Assembly: GCF_002796605.1 (NCBI RefSeq)
Contig: NZ_CP024923.1
Coordinates: 992,001-1,056,000, forward strand
Reading direction: 5' to 3'
DNA length: 64,000 bases
Source of the DNA: Sphingomonas psychrotolerans
GTDB taxonomy: Bacteria; Pseudomonadota; Alphaproteobacteria; Sphingomonadales; Sphingomonadaceae
Shown: piece after piece, positions 37,393 through 45,865 of the stretch
Layout: each line of letters opens with the position of its first letter
Numbering within the stretch: the stretch's first letter is position 1
Position numbers and translations under genes: made by a program
Notes under the pieces: model-generated
Told to the model about the DNA's origin: nothing
Database searches by the model: none
What the model saw: only the letters and a program-made list of their open reading frames with translations

Positions 37393-38783
37393 TTGGCGGG
37401 CGTCGGTGTCGGCCTGGGCGGCGTCAGAGTGAAGTTTACCGCCGGCCGCGCCGCAGGCTGCGCCGGATCAGTCTTGCGACGTACCCCGGTGAGCAGGGCG
37501 GGGCCGGGCGGAGCCTTGGCGTCGGGAAGCGGCGCGGCGCCGGCGGCGGGGATGGGCGCGGCTGCCGGCGCGACCGGCGGCTGGACGCGCATGCACTGGA
37601 TCGGGCTCGGCCGCTTGAACTGCTGGCAGTTCCACAGCGCCTTGGCATAGCCCTGCGCCTGATCGCGCAGATAGCTGAACGACAAGGAAGCGGTTTGCGC
37701 GGGCGTGGCAGGAAGCTTGGCCGGCTTCTGCTTCGGATCGGTCCACGCCATGAATTTACAGTAGAGCCGCTCGCCGCAGGTCTTGATCGCCAGCGCGGCG
37801 AAAGCGTCGGGATTCATCTTCTTGTCGAGCACGACGAGGAAGTGGTTGGCGTCTAGCCCTGCGCCGACAGCATTGGGGACGGCGCTATCCGGGATCGTCG
37901 CCGGATCGATCAGCGAGCCGTCACCCTGCAATGCCGGTTCGAGCGGGTTGGTCGTGTCGCCCTGATGGACGCTCGACAGCCGGGCCATCTGGGGCACGTT
38001 GGGCTCGACTCCAGCATAGCCGCGGTTGAACGCCGGCGGCGTGCCCCACCATCCGGCCCAGCGGAAGAAAAGATGCGTGTCGACCGCAGAGATCTTCTCG
38101 AGGCTGGCGCTCCAATAGGGGACGACCCAATTGGTGTGGTAATGCGTGGCGTGGCCGACAGCGCCATAGACCGTGCCGTTAAGTGCCATCCCGGCGACAT
38201 CGCGGGCGCGTTGCCACGCGCCGGGGTTGGGCGTGTAGCGCAGCATCGCGCCGTCGCAGGTAAAGGTGAACTGGCAGCCGGTGCTGCGTTCCGATCCTTG
38301 AAAGACCACGCCGCAGATCGTCTTGGGGAAAGCCGGGTGGCGCATCCGGTTGATGATCACCTGGGCGACCGCGCGCTGGCCGACGGCATCGTCACCGGCT
38401 TCGTAATAGACCGCCGCGGCGAGGCAATCGACGGCGCGGACCTGGCTGTCGGCCGCGCCGGACAGGTGGAATGCGCGGGCGGCAGGATTGGGAAGGCTGG
38501 AGAACGGGATGGCTGCGTTGATTTCGCGCGCATCATCGGGTGCCACGGCCTGCAGCTTGACCGGTTCGACCGGCGGCAGCTCCTGTTTCGGCACCACTCG
38601 TTTGGAGATCACTATCGGCGCGCGATTATGGACTATGACGCGCGGCGCAGTCGAGACGATCAGCAGCGGAACGCCGACGGCGACCAGCGCGAGCACCCCG
38701 AGCACGACGCGCAGCCAGAGCGCGACCGGGGACCGGGGCGCCGGCACGCGCGCGACTTCGGCTTCGATGGATTGCATCAGCAT
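37389..38783 (-). CDS. cell wall hydrolase (SleB family), membrane-anchored
   Basis: A 464-residue protein with one N-terminal membrane helix (about residues 23-45), a linker and a SleB/CwlJ-type catalytic domain (about 120-240): CLAAAVYYEAGDDAVGQRAV with the catalytic glutamate, AQVIINRMRHPAFPKTICGV and GCQFTFTCDG. SleB enzymes are lytic transglycosylases. The C-terminal third is a large unknown region followed by a proline-rich tail. It lies on the minus strand and its stop overlaps the PH-domain gene's stop. Confidence 0.9.
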   Translation of the reverse strand: MLMQSIEAEVARVPAPRSPVALWLRVVLGVLALVAVGVPLLIVSTAPRVIVHNRAPIVISKRVVPKQELPPVEPVKLQAVAPDDAREINAAIPFSSLPNPAARAFHLSGAADSQVRAVDCLAAAVYYEAGDDAVGQRAVAQVIINRMRHPAFPKTICGVVFQGSERSTGCQFTFTCDGAMLRYTPNPGAWQRARDVAGMALNGTVYGAVGHATHYHTNWVVPYWSASLEKISAVDTHLFFRWAGWWGTPPAFNRGYAGVEPNVPQMARLSSVHQGDTTNPLEPALQGDGSLIDPATIPDSAVPNAVGAGLDANHFLVVLDKKMNPDAFAALAIKTCGERLYCKFMAWTDPKQKPAKLPATPAQTASLSFSYLRDQAQGYAKALWNCQQFKRPSPIQCMRVQPPVAPAAAPIPAAGAAPLPDAKAPPGPALLTGVRRKTDPAQPAARPAVNFTLTPPRPTPTPAN

Positions 38784-38908
38784 CGTGCGCGGCCGCTCAG
38801 CCCCGGTGCGCGCGGACGCGGCGGGTCAAGAGGGTGAGGCGAAGGCGAAATGTCAAAAGGCTGCTCCAGCGGGGTCGCCGCCCATAACGCAGCAGGCACG
38901 GATTTGGA

Positions 38909-38938
38909 ACCATTGCGCCGTCGAAACGCCGCAATGGT
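38909..38938. terminator. hairpin downstream of cysK
   Basis: ACCATTGCG and CGCAATGGT pair perfectly over nine bases with a 12-base loop, 30 bases beyond the cysK stop on the minus strand. There is no T-run on either side, so it may be a factor-assisted terminator or mRNA-stabilising hairpin rather than a classic intrinsic terminator. The rest of the space 38784-38967 shows nothing else. Confidence 0.4.
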
Positions 38939-38967
38939 CCGCTCAATCGCGTTTCCCCGGGGGCCGA

Positions 38968-39888
38968 TCAGCTCTCGGGCAGGAACTCGGGCACGCTCAG
39001 ATAGCGTTCGCCGGTATCGTAGTTGAAGCCGAGCACGCGGGCATTGTCGGGTAGATCGGGCAGCTTCTGGAGGATCGCGGCGAGCGTCGCGCCCGACGAG
39101 ATGCCGACCAGCATGCCCTCTTCACGCGCCGCGCGACGCGCCATGTCCTTGGCCACGCCCGCGTCGACCTTGATCACGCCGTCGATCGCGTCGCCGTGGA
39201 AGTTCTTGGGGATGAAACCGGCGCCGATGCCCTGGATCGGGTGCGGACCCGGGGTGCCGCCCGAGATGACCGGTGAGAGTTCGGGCTCGACCGCGAACAC
39301 CTTGAGGCCCGGCCAGCTCTTCTTGAGCGTCTCGGCGACGCCAGTGATATGCCCGCCTGTACCGACGCCGGTGATGATCACGTCGATCGGCGTATCGGCA
39401 AAATCGTTCAGGATTTCCTGCGCGGTGGTTCGGACATGAACCTCGACGTTCGCAGCATTTTCGAACTGCTGCGGCATCCATGCGCCTTCGGTGCTCTCTA
39501 CGATCTCCATCGCGCGCTCGATCGAGCCCTTCATGCCCTTTTCGCGCGGCGTGAGATCGAAGCTGGCGCCGTAAGCGAGCATCAGCCGGCGGCGCTCGAG
39601 GCTCATGCTCTCGGGCATGACGAGTATCAATTTATAGCCTTTGACCGCGGCGACCATCGCGAGGCCGACGCCGGTATTGCCGCTGGTCGGCTCGACGATC
39701 GTCCCGCCGGGCTGGAGGTCGCCCGAGGCTTCGGCCGCCTCGACCATCGCCAGCGCGATACGGTCCTTGATCGAGCCGCCCGGATTGGAGCGCTCGGACT
39801 TGATCCACACCTCGGCGCCCGGAAACAGCTTCTGCACGCGGATGTGCGGGGTGTTGCCGATCGTATCGAGGATCGTGTTCGCCTTCAT
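38968..39888 (-). CDS. cysK: cysteine synthase A (O-acetylserine sulfhydrylase)
   Basis: A 306-residue PLP enzyme that makes cysteine from O-acetylserine and sulfide. The PLP lysine is in [20 protein letters not shown] (about residue 42), the substrate loop in [17 protein letters not shown] (about 66-82), the PLP phosphate loop in [15 protein letters not shown] (about 175-189) and the C-terminal [12 protein letters not shown]. The catalytic set is complete. I place the start at the ATG that gives [18 protein letters not shown], the normal N-terminus. The upstream MFS gene overlaps it by four bases. Confidence 0.96.
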   Translation of the reverse strand: MKANTILDTIGNTPHIRVQKLFPGAEVWIKSERSNPGGSIKDRIALAMVEAAEASGDLQPGGTIVEPTSGNTGVGLAMVAAVKGYKLILVMPESMSLERRRLMLAYGASFDLTPREKGMKGSIERAMEIVESTEGAWMPQQFENAANVEVHVRTTAQEILNDFADTPIDVIITGVGTGGHITGVAETLKKSWPGLKVFAVEPELSPVISGGTPGPHPIQGIGAGFIPKNFHGDAIDGVIKVDAGVAKDMARRAAREEGMLVGISSGATLAAILQKLPDLPDNARVLGFNYDTGERYLSVPEFLPES

Positions 39889-41207
39889 GTCGTCATCTCC
39901 TTGGGAGGCACTTCGAGATTGGCCGGAGGATCGAAGGTGCGAGCCCGCCTGAGCTCGGGGAATAGCTTGGCCCATAGCAGTGTGACAAGCACCGCGCCGA
40001 TCCCGCCGCCGATCACTGCGGCGATCGGGCCGATCAGTGCGGCGAGGAAGCCGGATTCGGCCTCGCCGAGCTCGTTCGATCCCGAGATGAACAGGGTCGA
40101 CACCGCGCCGACGCGGCCGCGCATCTGATCGGGGGTGTAGAGCTGGATCAGCGACTGGCGGACATAGACCGAAACCATGTCGGCGGCGCCGAGCACGAAC
40201 AAGGCAACCAGCGAGAGCAAGACGGCGGGTGCGAAGTCATGGCCGATCGCCGAAGGGCCGAGCAGGCCGACGAGGAAGGGGGCGGAGGCGCCGAACACGA
40301 CGGTGGCGAGGCCGAAGATCGCCACCGCGGCCAGCATCTTCTTGCCGACTTCGGTCCGGAGCGGGCGCCACGAGAAGAATATGCCGATCATCACCGCGCC
40401 CAGCGCCGGCGCGGCGCGGAGATGGCCGAGGCCTTCGGAACCGACCTGGAGGATGTCGCGGGCATAGACCGGCAGCATCGCAGTGGCGCCGCCGAGCAGC
40501 ACGGCGAAGAGATCGAGCGAGATCGCGCCGAGCACCAGCCGGTTGCGGCGGACATAGTGCAAACCGTCGACCATCTGCGCCCAAGGGCTGCCGGTGAACT
40601 TGAGGGTCGTGCGCGGCACCGCCGAGATCAGCAGCAGCATGACCAGCGCGAGCAGGAACAGCCCCGACGCGACGAAATACGGCACCGAGGGGCCGGCGGC
40701 ATAGAGATAGCCGCCCATCGCCGGGCCGATCACCGTGCCGATCTGCCACGAGACCGAGCTCAGCGCGATCGCGGTGGGCAGGCTCTCCTTGGGCACCAGA
40801 TTGGGCGCCAGCGCGCCGAGCGCCGGGCTGGCGAAGGCGCGTGCCACGCCGAGCAACGCGGCGATGCCGAACAAAGCGGGAAGCGTGATCGTGTCGGTAT
40901 AGGTCAGCCAGCCGAGGCTGAGGCCGCACAGCGCCTCGAGCGCCAGCGCGGCGCGGGCGATCCAGCGGCGGTCGATCCGGTCGGCGAGCCAGCCGGCGAA
41001 CAGCGACAGGACGAGCAAGGGCAGGAACTGCGCCACGCCGATCAGCCCGAGCTGGAACGCGGCTTCCTTGATCGTCATCGTTGCGCGGGCGATGTCATAG
41101 ACCTGCCAGCCGATGACGATGACCAGCGCCATCTGGCCGAGCGTCGCGGCGAAACGCGCCACCCAATAAGCGCGGAAATTGGCGATGGCGAAGGGATGGA
41201 TCGGCAT
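39885..41207 (-). CDS. MFS transporter (EntS-like)
   Basis: A 440-residue membrane protein with about 12 helices of the MFS_3 (EntS/enterobactin exporter-like) branch. The N-terminus [20 protein letters not shown] and the loop [20 protein letters not shown] between helices 2 and 3 are typical. Substrate unknown. It precedes cysK with a four-base overlap, so the two are expressed together; export of cysteine or a cysteine-derived compound is conceivable but not shown. Confidence 0.87.
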   Translation of the reverse strand: MPIHPFAIANFRAYWVARFAATLGQMALVIVIGWQVYDIARATMTIKEAAFQLGLIGVAQFLPLLVLSLFAGWLADRIDRRWIARAALALEALCGLSLGWLTYTDTITLPALFGIAALLGVARAFASPALGALAPNLVPKESLPTAIALSSVSWQIGTVIGPAMGGYLYAAGPSVPYFVASGLFLLALVMLLLISAVPRTTLKFTGSPWAQMVDGLHYVRRNRLVLGAISLDLFAVLLGGATAMLPVYARDILQVGSEGLGHLRAAPALGAVMIGIFFSWRPLRTEVGKKMLAAVAIFGLATVVFGASAPFLVGLLGPSAIGHDFAPAVLLSLVALFVLGAADMVSVYVRQSLIQLYTPDQMRGRVGAVSTLFISGSNELGEAESGFLAALIGPIAAVIGGGIGAVLVTLLWAKLFPELRRARTFDPPANLEVPPKEMTT

Positions 41208-41268
41208 GCGCCGCTCCTGGCGTCTTCGCCGCGGCATCGCAACGGCGGAATGGCTATCGTCGCCTCCG

Positions 41269-41294
41269 GGAACCGGGTCCCGGTCCGGAAAGTT
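41269..41294 (+). promoter_or_regulatory. possible EcfG promoter of the 25-residue membrane protein
   Basis: GGAAC at 41269-41273, 17 bases, then AGTT, against the EcfG consensus GGAAC-N16/17-CGTT (one mismatch). The start codon of the small gene is 38 bases downstream. Confidence 0.4.
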
Positions 41295-41331
41295 TCTAGG
41301 CCAACGACATCAACGAGACAGGAGAGGCCAT

Positions 41332-41409
41332 ATGGGCAAGGGCATATTGTTGTGGCTGATCGGCATCCCGCTTCCGATCATCATCCTGCTCCTGCTCTTC
41401 TGGCGCTAG
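41332..41409 (+). CDS. 25-residue hydrophobic membrane peptide
   Basis: A 25-residue frame starting with ATG and preceded by a strong ribosome binding site GGAGAGG at a spacing of five. Residues 4-23 are one hydrophobic helix with a central IPLP kink; it ends with FWR. Similar tiny membrane peptides exist in other alphaproteobacteria by recollection, with unknown function. Too short to be certain, but the ribosome binding site and candidate promoter make it more than chance. Confidence 0.55.
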   Translation: MGKGILLWLIGIPLPIIILLLLFWR

Positions 41410-41419
41410 GCTCCGGCGC

Positions 41420-41926
41420 TCAGGTGCTCGGCAGCGGGACACTGTCGAACAGCACGCCGCGAATCTCCCAAGCCTCGGCGGCGTAGGTCTCGCGAGTCGG
41501 CCCGCCGCGCGAGCCGTCTGACTGGACCGGGAGCAGCGGCACGATCTCCGCCGCCTCGGCCTCGAGCCGGGTGCGAATCCGGCGCATCAGCCGGGCGATA
41601 CCGCGCCGATAGGTTTCCCAATTCTCAGAGGGGTGCGGACCCTGCCAGCGCGCGATATGCTCGCGATACTCGGCCATCAGCGCCGCGGTCTCGACGCTCG
41701 CCAGCGCGGCGCTCTGCTGGGCGTGCTCGCGCCGATCGCTCATCATCGGACCATAGACCGTCGATTCCATCCTCGCGAAATGAAACAGCAGGTCGCGCGT
41801 GAAGGCCCAGCGCTTGCTGGCCAGGCTGTCGCCGCACGACGGCCGCGTGCCTGCGGCATATTCCTCGGCCGCATCGACATTGGCGAGGATGCGGCAATGT
41901 TGGGCAAGCACACGATCAACGGACAT
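41420..41926 (-). CDS. hemerythrin-like helical protein
   Basis: A 168-residue helical protein. Its residues H10, H49 and E54 (in LLFHFARMESTVYGPM) and H90 (in YREHIARW) are spaced like the ligands of the hemerythrin/HHE four-helix bundle, which binds a non-heme di-iron centre. The match is partial: the second helix lacks one of the usual histidines, and a conserved aspartate near the end is not evident. It could be a diverged member without metal. Confidence 0.55.
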   Translation of the reverse strand: MSVDRVLAQHCRILANVDAAEEYAAGTRPSCGDSLASKRWAFTRDLLFHFARMESTVYGPMMSDRREHAQQSAALASVETAALMAEYREHIARWQGPHPSENWETYRRGIARLMRRIRTRLEAEAAEIVPLLPVQSDGSRGGPTRETYAAEAWEIRGVLFDSVPLPST

Positions 41927-42045
41927 TCGGGGGGTATTCTCCTGATTCCCCTGTGTCTCCGGTCTAGCTTCCGGGGGATGAACCCGCGGCCCCGGAAAAG
42001 GCCGTACGGGTGTTGCTACCTATCCCCGTATCCGGCGCTGCGACC

Positions 42046-42074
42046 TTGCTGCACTGCGGTATAATTGCTATAAT
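42046..42074 (+). promoter_or_regulatory. sigma-70-type promoter for a leaderless transcript
   Basis: TTGCTG (42046-42051), 17 bases, TATAAT (42069-42074), close to the full sigma-70 consensus. The start codon of the following gene is at 42082, only 8 bases after the -10 box, so the message should begin at or next to the ATG. Confidence 0.6.
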
Positions 42075-42081
42075 ACGCCAG

Positions 42082-42429
42082 ATGTACCGTAGCGAACCCG
42101 ATCCCATCCCCGCGCCCACCGGCCCGCTGCCGGCCTTGTTCGAAGCCATAGTCCGCAATCACTGCGTCGAGGCTACGTATAATGGCGGCCGCGTGGTGCT
42201 CGCGCCGCATGTCGCCTTCACGCGCCATAGCGAAGTCTATGTCGGCGCCACCACGATCGAGCGCGACGGCCAGCCGCCGCGCGAGGAGAAGATCGGGGTG
42301 TTCAAATTCACCGGGCTCGTCGACCTGACCGTCACCGAGCGCAGCTTCAAGCCCAGCACGCTCTTCGACCCGCGCGACGAACGCTTCGCGGCCGGGACCC
42401 TGATCGCAGTGGAACGCACTGCGATCTGA
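42082..42429 (+). CDS. small hypothetical protein with leaderless start
   Basis: A 115-residue soluble protein. It is beta-rich in its central part (ATYNGGRVVLAPHVAFTRHS, GATTIERDG) and similar in outline to WYL-domain-like small proteins, although the WYL motif itself is absent. No signal peptide. A strong promoter ends 8 bases before its ATG, and no Shine-Dalgarno sequence is present. It is convergent with the glycine-zipper gene downstream. Confidence 0.6.
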   Translation: MYRSEPDPIPAPTGPLPALFEAIVRNHCVEATYNGGRVVLAPHVAFTRHSEVYVGATTIERDGQPPREEKIGVFKFTGLVDLTVTERSFKPSTLFDPRDERFAAGTLIAVERTAI

Positions 42430-42449
42430 ATCCCGGCCGAAAGAAAGCA

Positions 42450-42980
42450 TCAGCGGCAGCGAACCTGCTGCTGGTTGCGATCGATCGCCGAGCCCGCGGC
42501 ACCGCCGGCAATCGCGCCGAGCAGAGTCCCGACCGTGCTCGAACGACGCCCCGCGATGATGTTGCCGAACAGCCCGCCCGCAGCCGCGCCGACGATCAGC
42601 CCGGTCGTGCCGTCGCTGCGCTTGCAATAATAGCGGCCGTCATTGCCGCGATAGACGCGGTCGTCCTGCGAGAGCACGCGCTCCTGATAATTGCCCGAGC
42701 GATAATAACGCGAGGGCTCGTAATTCTCGTCGTCGTCATAGCGCGTATCGGGGCCGCGATCTTCATAGGTCGGGCGCGACGTGCGCGCACGGCGATAGCG
42801 CTCGACCGCTGCCTGGAACGCTTCATATTCGCTGTCGAAGCGGCGCTGCGCGGCATCGAAGCGCGCATCCTCGTCCTGATAGGCGCTGCTGGCATAACGC
42901 GTGCTGTTCTGGGCGGCGGCGGGACTGCTTGCGACGACGAGTGCCGCGGCGAGGGCCGTTAGGCCGGTGATGGTCTTCAT
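42450..42980 (-). CDS. glycine zipper 2TM domain exported protein
   Basis: A 176-residue protein with a signal peptide (ALAAALVVASSPAAAQ), a charged middle part rich in R, Y, D and E (about residues 30-110) and a C-terminal glycine zipper (GLIVGAAAGGLFGNIIAGRR and GTLLGAIAGGAAGSAID) typical of small outer membrane or periplasmic proteins such as SlyB/RcnB-like families. The two cysteines near the end (YYCKRS and QVRCR) may form a disulfide. Upstream GGAAC-N17-CGTA (43008-43033, minus strand) is a weak EcfG candidate. Confidence 0.8.
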   Translation of the reverse strand: MKTITGLTALAAALVVASSPAAAQNSTRYASSAYQDEDARFDAAQRRFDSEYEAFQAAVERYRRARTSRPTYEDRGPDTRYDDDENYEPSRYYRSGNYQERVLSQDDRVYRGNDGRYYCKRSDGTTGLIVGAAAGGLFGNIIAGRRSSTVGTLLGAIAGGAAGSAIDRNQQQVRCR

Positions 42981-43109
42981 GAATGTGTCTCCTGTTGTGC
43001 CGTGCGATACGGCCGACGACCCGCATCTGTTCCGCCAATGCGCGTGAAGCGGGGCTGAACACGCGCGCCCGCGCCAGGCTTGAATTGACTCGGTTTGCGG
43101 AAACGCGAT

Positions 43110-43538
43110 TCATCTCGCAACTTTCTTGCGCGGCACCGGGGGCGACGAGTCAAGCGCGGCAAAAGCGAGGCGATAGTCGAAGCGGTGGCGCGTGCCGACC
43201 TGTTTGCCCTTGTAGAAGCGCGGGGTGGTGATGCCGTGCAGGGCGCGGTCCATCGCCTGGCCGAACGCCTCGTCATAGCCCATCTGCAGCGCGACGTCCC
43301 ACGCCGCGGCGAAGCTCTCCGCGCCGGGACGGTCGCGGAGCTTGTAGGCGGCCTGCTTGGTCATCCCGACGGCGCGCGCGGCGTACAGCACGGTGCCCAT
43401 CGCGGCGAGCGCGGCGATGAAGTCGCGTTGTCGGCGCGCGCTCCAGCCATGATGATGGACGCGGGTGAGCGCGACGGGCGTGAAGGCGAGCGGATCGGGG
43501 TCCTCGGCTGCGGGCGGCGCGTGCGGGACCTCAGCCAC
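43110..43538 (-). CDS. helix-turn-helix protein, second of a tandem pair
   Basis: A 142-residue protein starting at GTG 43538, 8 bases inside the preceding gene. A helix-turn-helix-like core reads WSARRQRDFIAALAAMGTVL followed by YAARAVGMTKQAAYKLRDRPG (about residues 30-70), and the same pattern appears in the upstream gene, so they are related by duplication. The rest (SFAAAWDVALQMGYDEAFGQ and after) resembles small-terminase-like or replication-related DNA-binding proteins. The first part of the long open frame upstream of GTG is not used by this model. Confidence 0.65.
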   Translation of the reverse strand: MAEVPHAPPAAEDPDPLAFTPVALTRVHHHGWSARRQRDFIAALAAMGTVLYAARAVGMTKQAAYKLRDRPGAESFAAAWDVALQMGYDEAFGQAMDRALHGITTPRFYKGKQVGTRHRFDYRLAFAALDSSPPVPRKKVAR

Positions 43539-43926
43539 GCGCGGCGGCCTTTGCCGCGCTCCGGGCGCGATGGGCCAAAGCGAGCGCCAGCCGCGCCTTG
43601 GCCATGCCGTGGCAGGCGGCGTCGACCCGGGCCAATTGCCCGGCATCGAGGCCGCCATGGCGCAGGATGCGCGTGGCGAGGGCGTCGGCTTCCGCCTCCT
43701 CGATCGCGCGCCGCCATGCCCGCGAAAAGACGCTGCGCGAGCCAAGGCCGCGGCGGAAACAGGTGACGGCATAGGCGCTGGCGCCGACGCAGGCGGCCGC
43801 GGCGGCGACGTCGCCGGTCTTGAGCAGCGCGTGGAGGAAGGCGCGCTGGCGTTCGGCCGGCCAATCGGGGTGGGCCACGAGCTTGAGCGCGGCGAAGGGG
43901 TGGAGAGGGGAGGGCGACTCGGTCAT
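43531..43926 (-). CDS. helix-turn-helix protein, first of a tandem pair
   Basis: A 131-residue protein with the same core as its downstream neighbour: DWPAERQRAFLHALLKTGDV, AAAAACVGASAYAVTCFRRG (about residues 21-60), followed by SRAWRRAIEEAEADALATRI. The DNA-binding helix pattern is similar to that of sphingomonad proteins with no known role. Its stop overlaps the next gene's GTG by 8 bases (GTGGCTGA), so the two are translated together. Confidence 0.65.
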   Translation of the reverse strand: MTESPSPLHPFAALKLVAHPDWPAERQRAFLHALLKTGDVAAAAACVGASAYAVTCFRRGLGSRSVFSRAWRRAIEEAEADALATRILRHGGLDAGQLARVDAACHGMAKARLALALAHRARSAAKAAARG

Positions 43927-44004
43927 CGACGAGTCTATCCCAGACGAAATCCTACATTGGAAGCCGGATCGAACGGATCACGAACGCGACATCGGCGCCA
44001 CGGG

Positions 44005-44301
44005 TTACCCGGCGCAATTCTGCCGAAGGAAATCCAGCGCCGCCGCGAAGCCGGGCGCGAAGTTGCTGTCTGGCACTTCGATGATGACGCGGGCGCCGAC
44101 GGGCTGGTTCTTCGCGATGAGTTCCACCTTGAACGCGCCGTCATAGCGGATTTCGGCGAGAGTGCCCCATGCGACTCGCCATGTGCGCTCCGCCTTGGCA
44201 TTGGCGGCGATCGACGCGGTCGGCGTGGCGAATTCGGTTTCACAGTGGAGGACCGTCTTGCTGGTGCCGAGATCGCGGACGAGCAGCGAGGTTTTCTTCA
44301 T
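44005..44301 (-). CDS. small hypothetical protein
   Basis: A 98-residue protein of beta-rich appearance (RTWRVAWGTLAEIRYDGAFK) with no recognised motif. The start at ATG 44301 is the first giving a compact product; the frame is open up to 44412, and the residues DDITVTHIRDDM ahead of it could be part of a longer protein. No Shine-Dalgarno sequence marks either start. Confidence 0.45.
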   Translation of the reverse strand: MKKTSLLVRDLGTSKTVLHCETEFATPTASIAANAKAERTWRVAWGTLAEIRYDGAFKVELIAKNQPVGARVIIEVPDSNFAPGFAAALDFLRQNCAG

Positions 44302-44674
44302 GTCATCGCGGATATGGGTGACGGTGATGTCGTCATGGGGCGGCGAAGTCGCCAGCGGCTGAACAGGGTGACGCTTTGGGGGTGAGGTTCGTCGGTCTGG
44401 CGGAGCAACCATTTATAAGCGTGCGCTGCGCCGGGTATCATAATTCCGATGCGCGGCTTGATTGTCAGGGCGCTGGCGACCTCGGCGGACCCCGCCCGCT
44501 GATCGGCACCGCCACGTTGGCTCTATGTCCGCAACTGTTTCCATATCTGCGTCAAAACCGAACTCGCTCTTATGGTCAAGTTGAACGTGTCACAGCAAAG
44601 CGCTGTCCCTCGATACATTTTGTAGATATAGCCTCATAACACCGAAATATTCGGACGCACCATGGAGCATTATC
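44302..44674. other. gene-poor region with falling GC content
   Basis: This 373-base space between the divergent genes 44005 and 44675 has no convincing gene of its own; short frames exist without ribosome binding sites. GC content falls from about 44400 onward and stays low through the following lipoprotein gene, the same compositional signature as other apparent late arrivals here. The sequence before the lipoprotein has GGAG at 44663-44666, a suitable ribosome binding site. Confidence 0.4.
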
Positions 44675-45853
44675 ATGCGTGTTTATATTTTTGGTTGGTT
44701 GGGAACGATCTTGATCGCTCTGGGAAGTTGCAACTCAGATGGGCATGGCGATATTGGAAATACTGATGTCGGTGATATTTTGGTACCAGGGCCGACGCCA
44801 GATCCGACCTCGTTTCCCACCGCGTCTCCAACGCGTACTCAGCCGGCTTTTAGCACGTCCGCAAACGACCTGCGTTCCGGTATCGCAACTACCAATCGAG
44901 TTGAATATCAACTCGGTTTGCCAAGACCGCTTCCTGGTGGGGCCTTTCACCCGGAAGTAGCGCAGTACGATGCTTCATTGGTATCGAACGATTATTTTCA
45001 AATTCCATCCATGACAGCGCGAAACATCCTGATGGGAGTGTCGGGGATAATTGACTCGGCGATTGCGGCGGAGTCACAGACAGCACCGACTTTATACAGC
45101 GTTAGTTCCGCAATCGGGCCGATCATTCAGATCGAGCCGCCCACCGCCACGGTGCGGGTCGTTCAGCCCGGTACGGCCGGCCAAATCGCTTTCGGCGCGG
45201 ACAATTTCCATGGAGACACCGCCGATCGGCGGCTATTTGCGCGCCTCCAACTCGACGGCGCGACGGTTCGCGAGGAAGGCTTGTCTCTCCTAAAGGTCGG
45301 ACCAAGCACGAGATTGCCGCAAAATCGCTATGCGACGCTCGGCTATTTTGCATCCGGCCAAGGTACCGAAGGAGAAATGAGAGCCTCTGACAGAAGATAC
45401 TGGTTTGTCGCGGGCTCGCCGACAAAGCCGCAGGACAGGCCCACCAGCGGGGTCAGGATTTTTCAGGTGTCCGAGCTGAGTGGCGGTGCATATAATGCCA
45501 ACGGCCCCTTCAACAGGATATGGCCAGTTGAAGGTAGCGCAACTATCGCGCTCGATTTCGCGACCGACACGCTGACGCTAACTTTTATATCCGCCTATGG
45601 CGGTCTGACCGATGAAACCAACGGGACATTGAGGTTTCCTGTTACCAGTACCGCCATTTTGGAAAGAGTGGATGATGCGGGAACTGTAACCTATCGGGGG
45701 GGAGGTGATCGAGTCGGACTTTCCGTATTCGCTCGCTTATACGGGCCCAATGCCGACGAGATCGGCATTGGGTTTAGCGCCCGCGTCGACAGCCCTCGCG
45801 GACCAGCCAATGCGATCCGCGCGCACATGGCCCTGGTGGGATATGCGCCTTAA
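44675..45853 (+). CDS. surface lipoprotein with transferrin-binding protein-like beta-barrel
   Basis: A 392-residue lipoprotein: the N-terminus MRVYIFGWLGTILIALGSCN has a lipobox (LGSC) with the cysteine at residue 19, then a proline/threonine-rich linker. The C-terminus SVFARLYGPNADEIGIGFSA matches the AFYGPNAxExGGxF signature of the TbpB/HpuA-like beta-barrel family. These are surface lipoproteins, often exported by Slam systems and used for host or siderophore iron capture; no Slam gene is present here. Its base composition is lower in GC than the core genes. Confidence 0.7.
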   Translation: MRVYIFGWLGTILIALGSCNSDGHGDIGNTDVGDILVPGPTPDPTSFPTASPTRTQPAFSTSANDLRSGIATTNRVEYQLGLPRPLPGGAFHPEVAQYDASLVSNDYFQIPSMTARNILMGVSGIIDSAIAAESQTAPTLYSVSSAIGPIIQIEPPTATVRVVQPGTAGQIAFGADNFHGDTADRRLFARLQLDGATVREEGLSLLKVGPSTRLPQNRYATLGYFASGQGTEGEMRASDRRYWFVAGSPTKPQDRPTSGVRIFQVSELSGGAYNANGPFNRIWPVEGSATIALDFATDTLTLTFISAYGGLTDETNGTLRFPVTSTAILERVDDAGTVTYRGGGDRVGLSVFARLYGPNADEIGIGFSARVDSPRGPANAIRAHMALVGYAP

Positions 45854-45865
45854 AGCTGCTGGGCC

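Noticed and set aside
38909..38938. Riboswitch upstream of SleB or cysK
   Set aside because: The hairpin is downstream of cysK rather than in a 5' leader, and no conserved riboswitch core is visible.
43110..43772. Full-length 220-residue version of the second HTH gene
   Set aside because: Its first 78 residues lie in the frame shadow of the preceding HTH gene and have arginine- and proline-rich composition; GTG 43538 fits the overlap rule.
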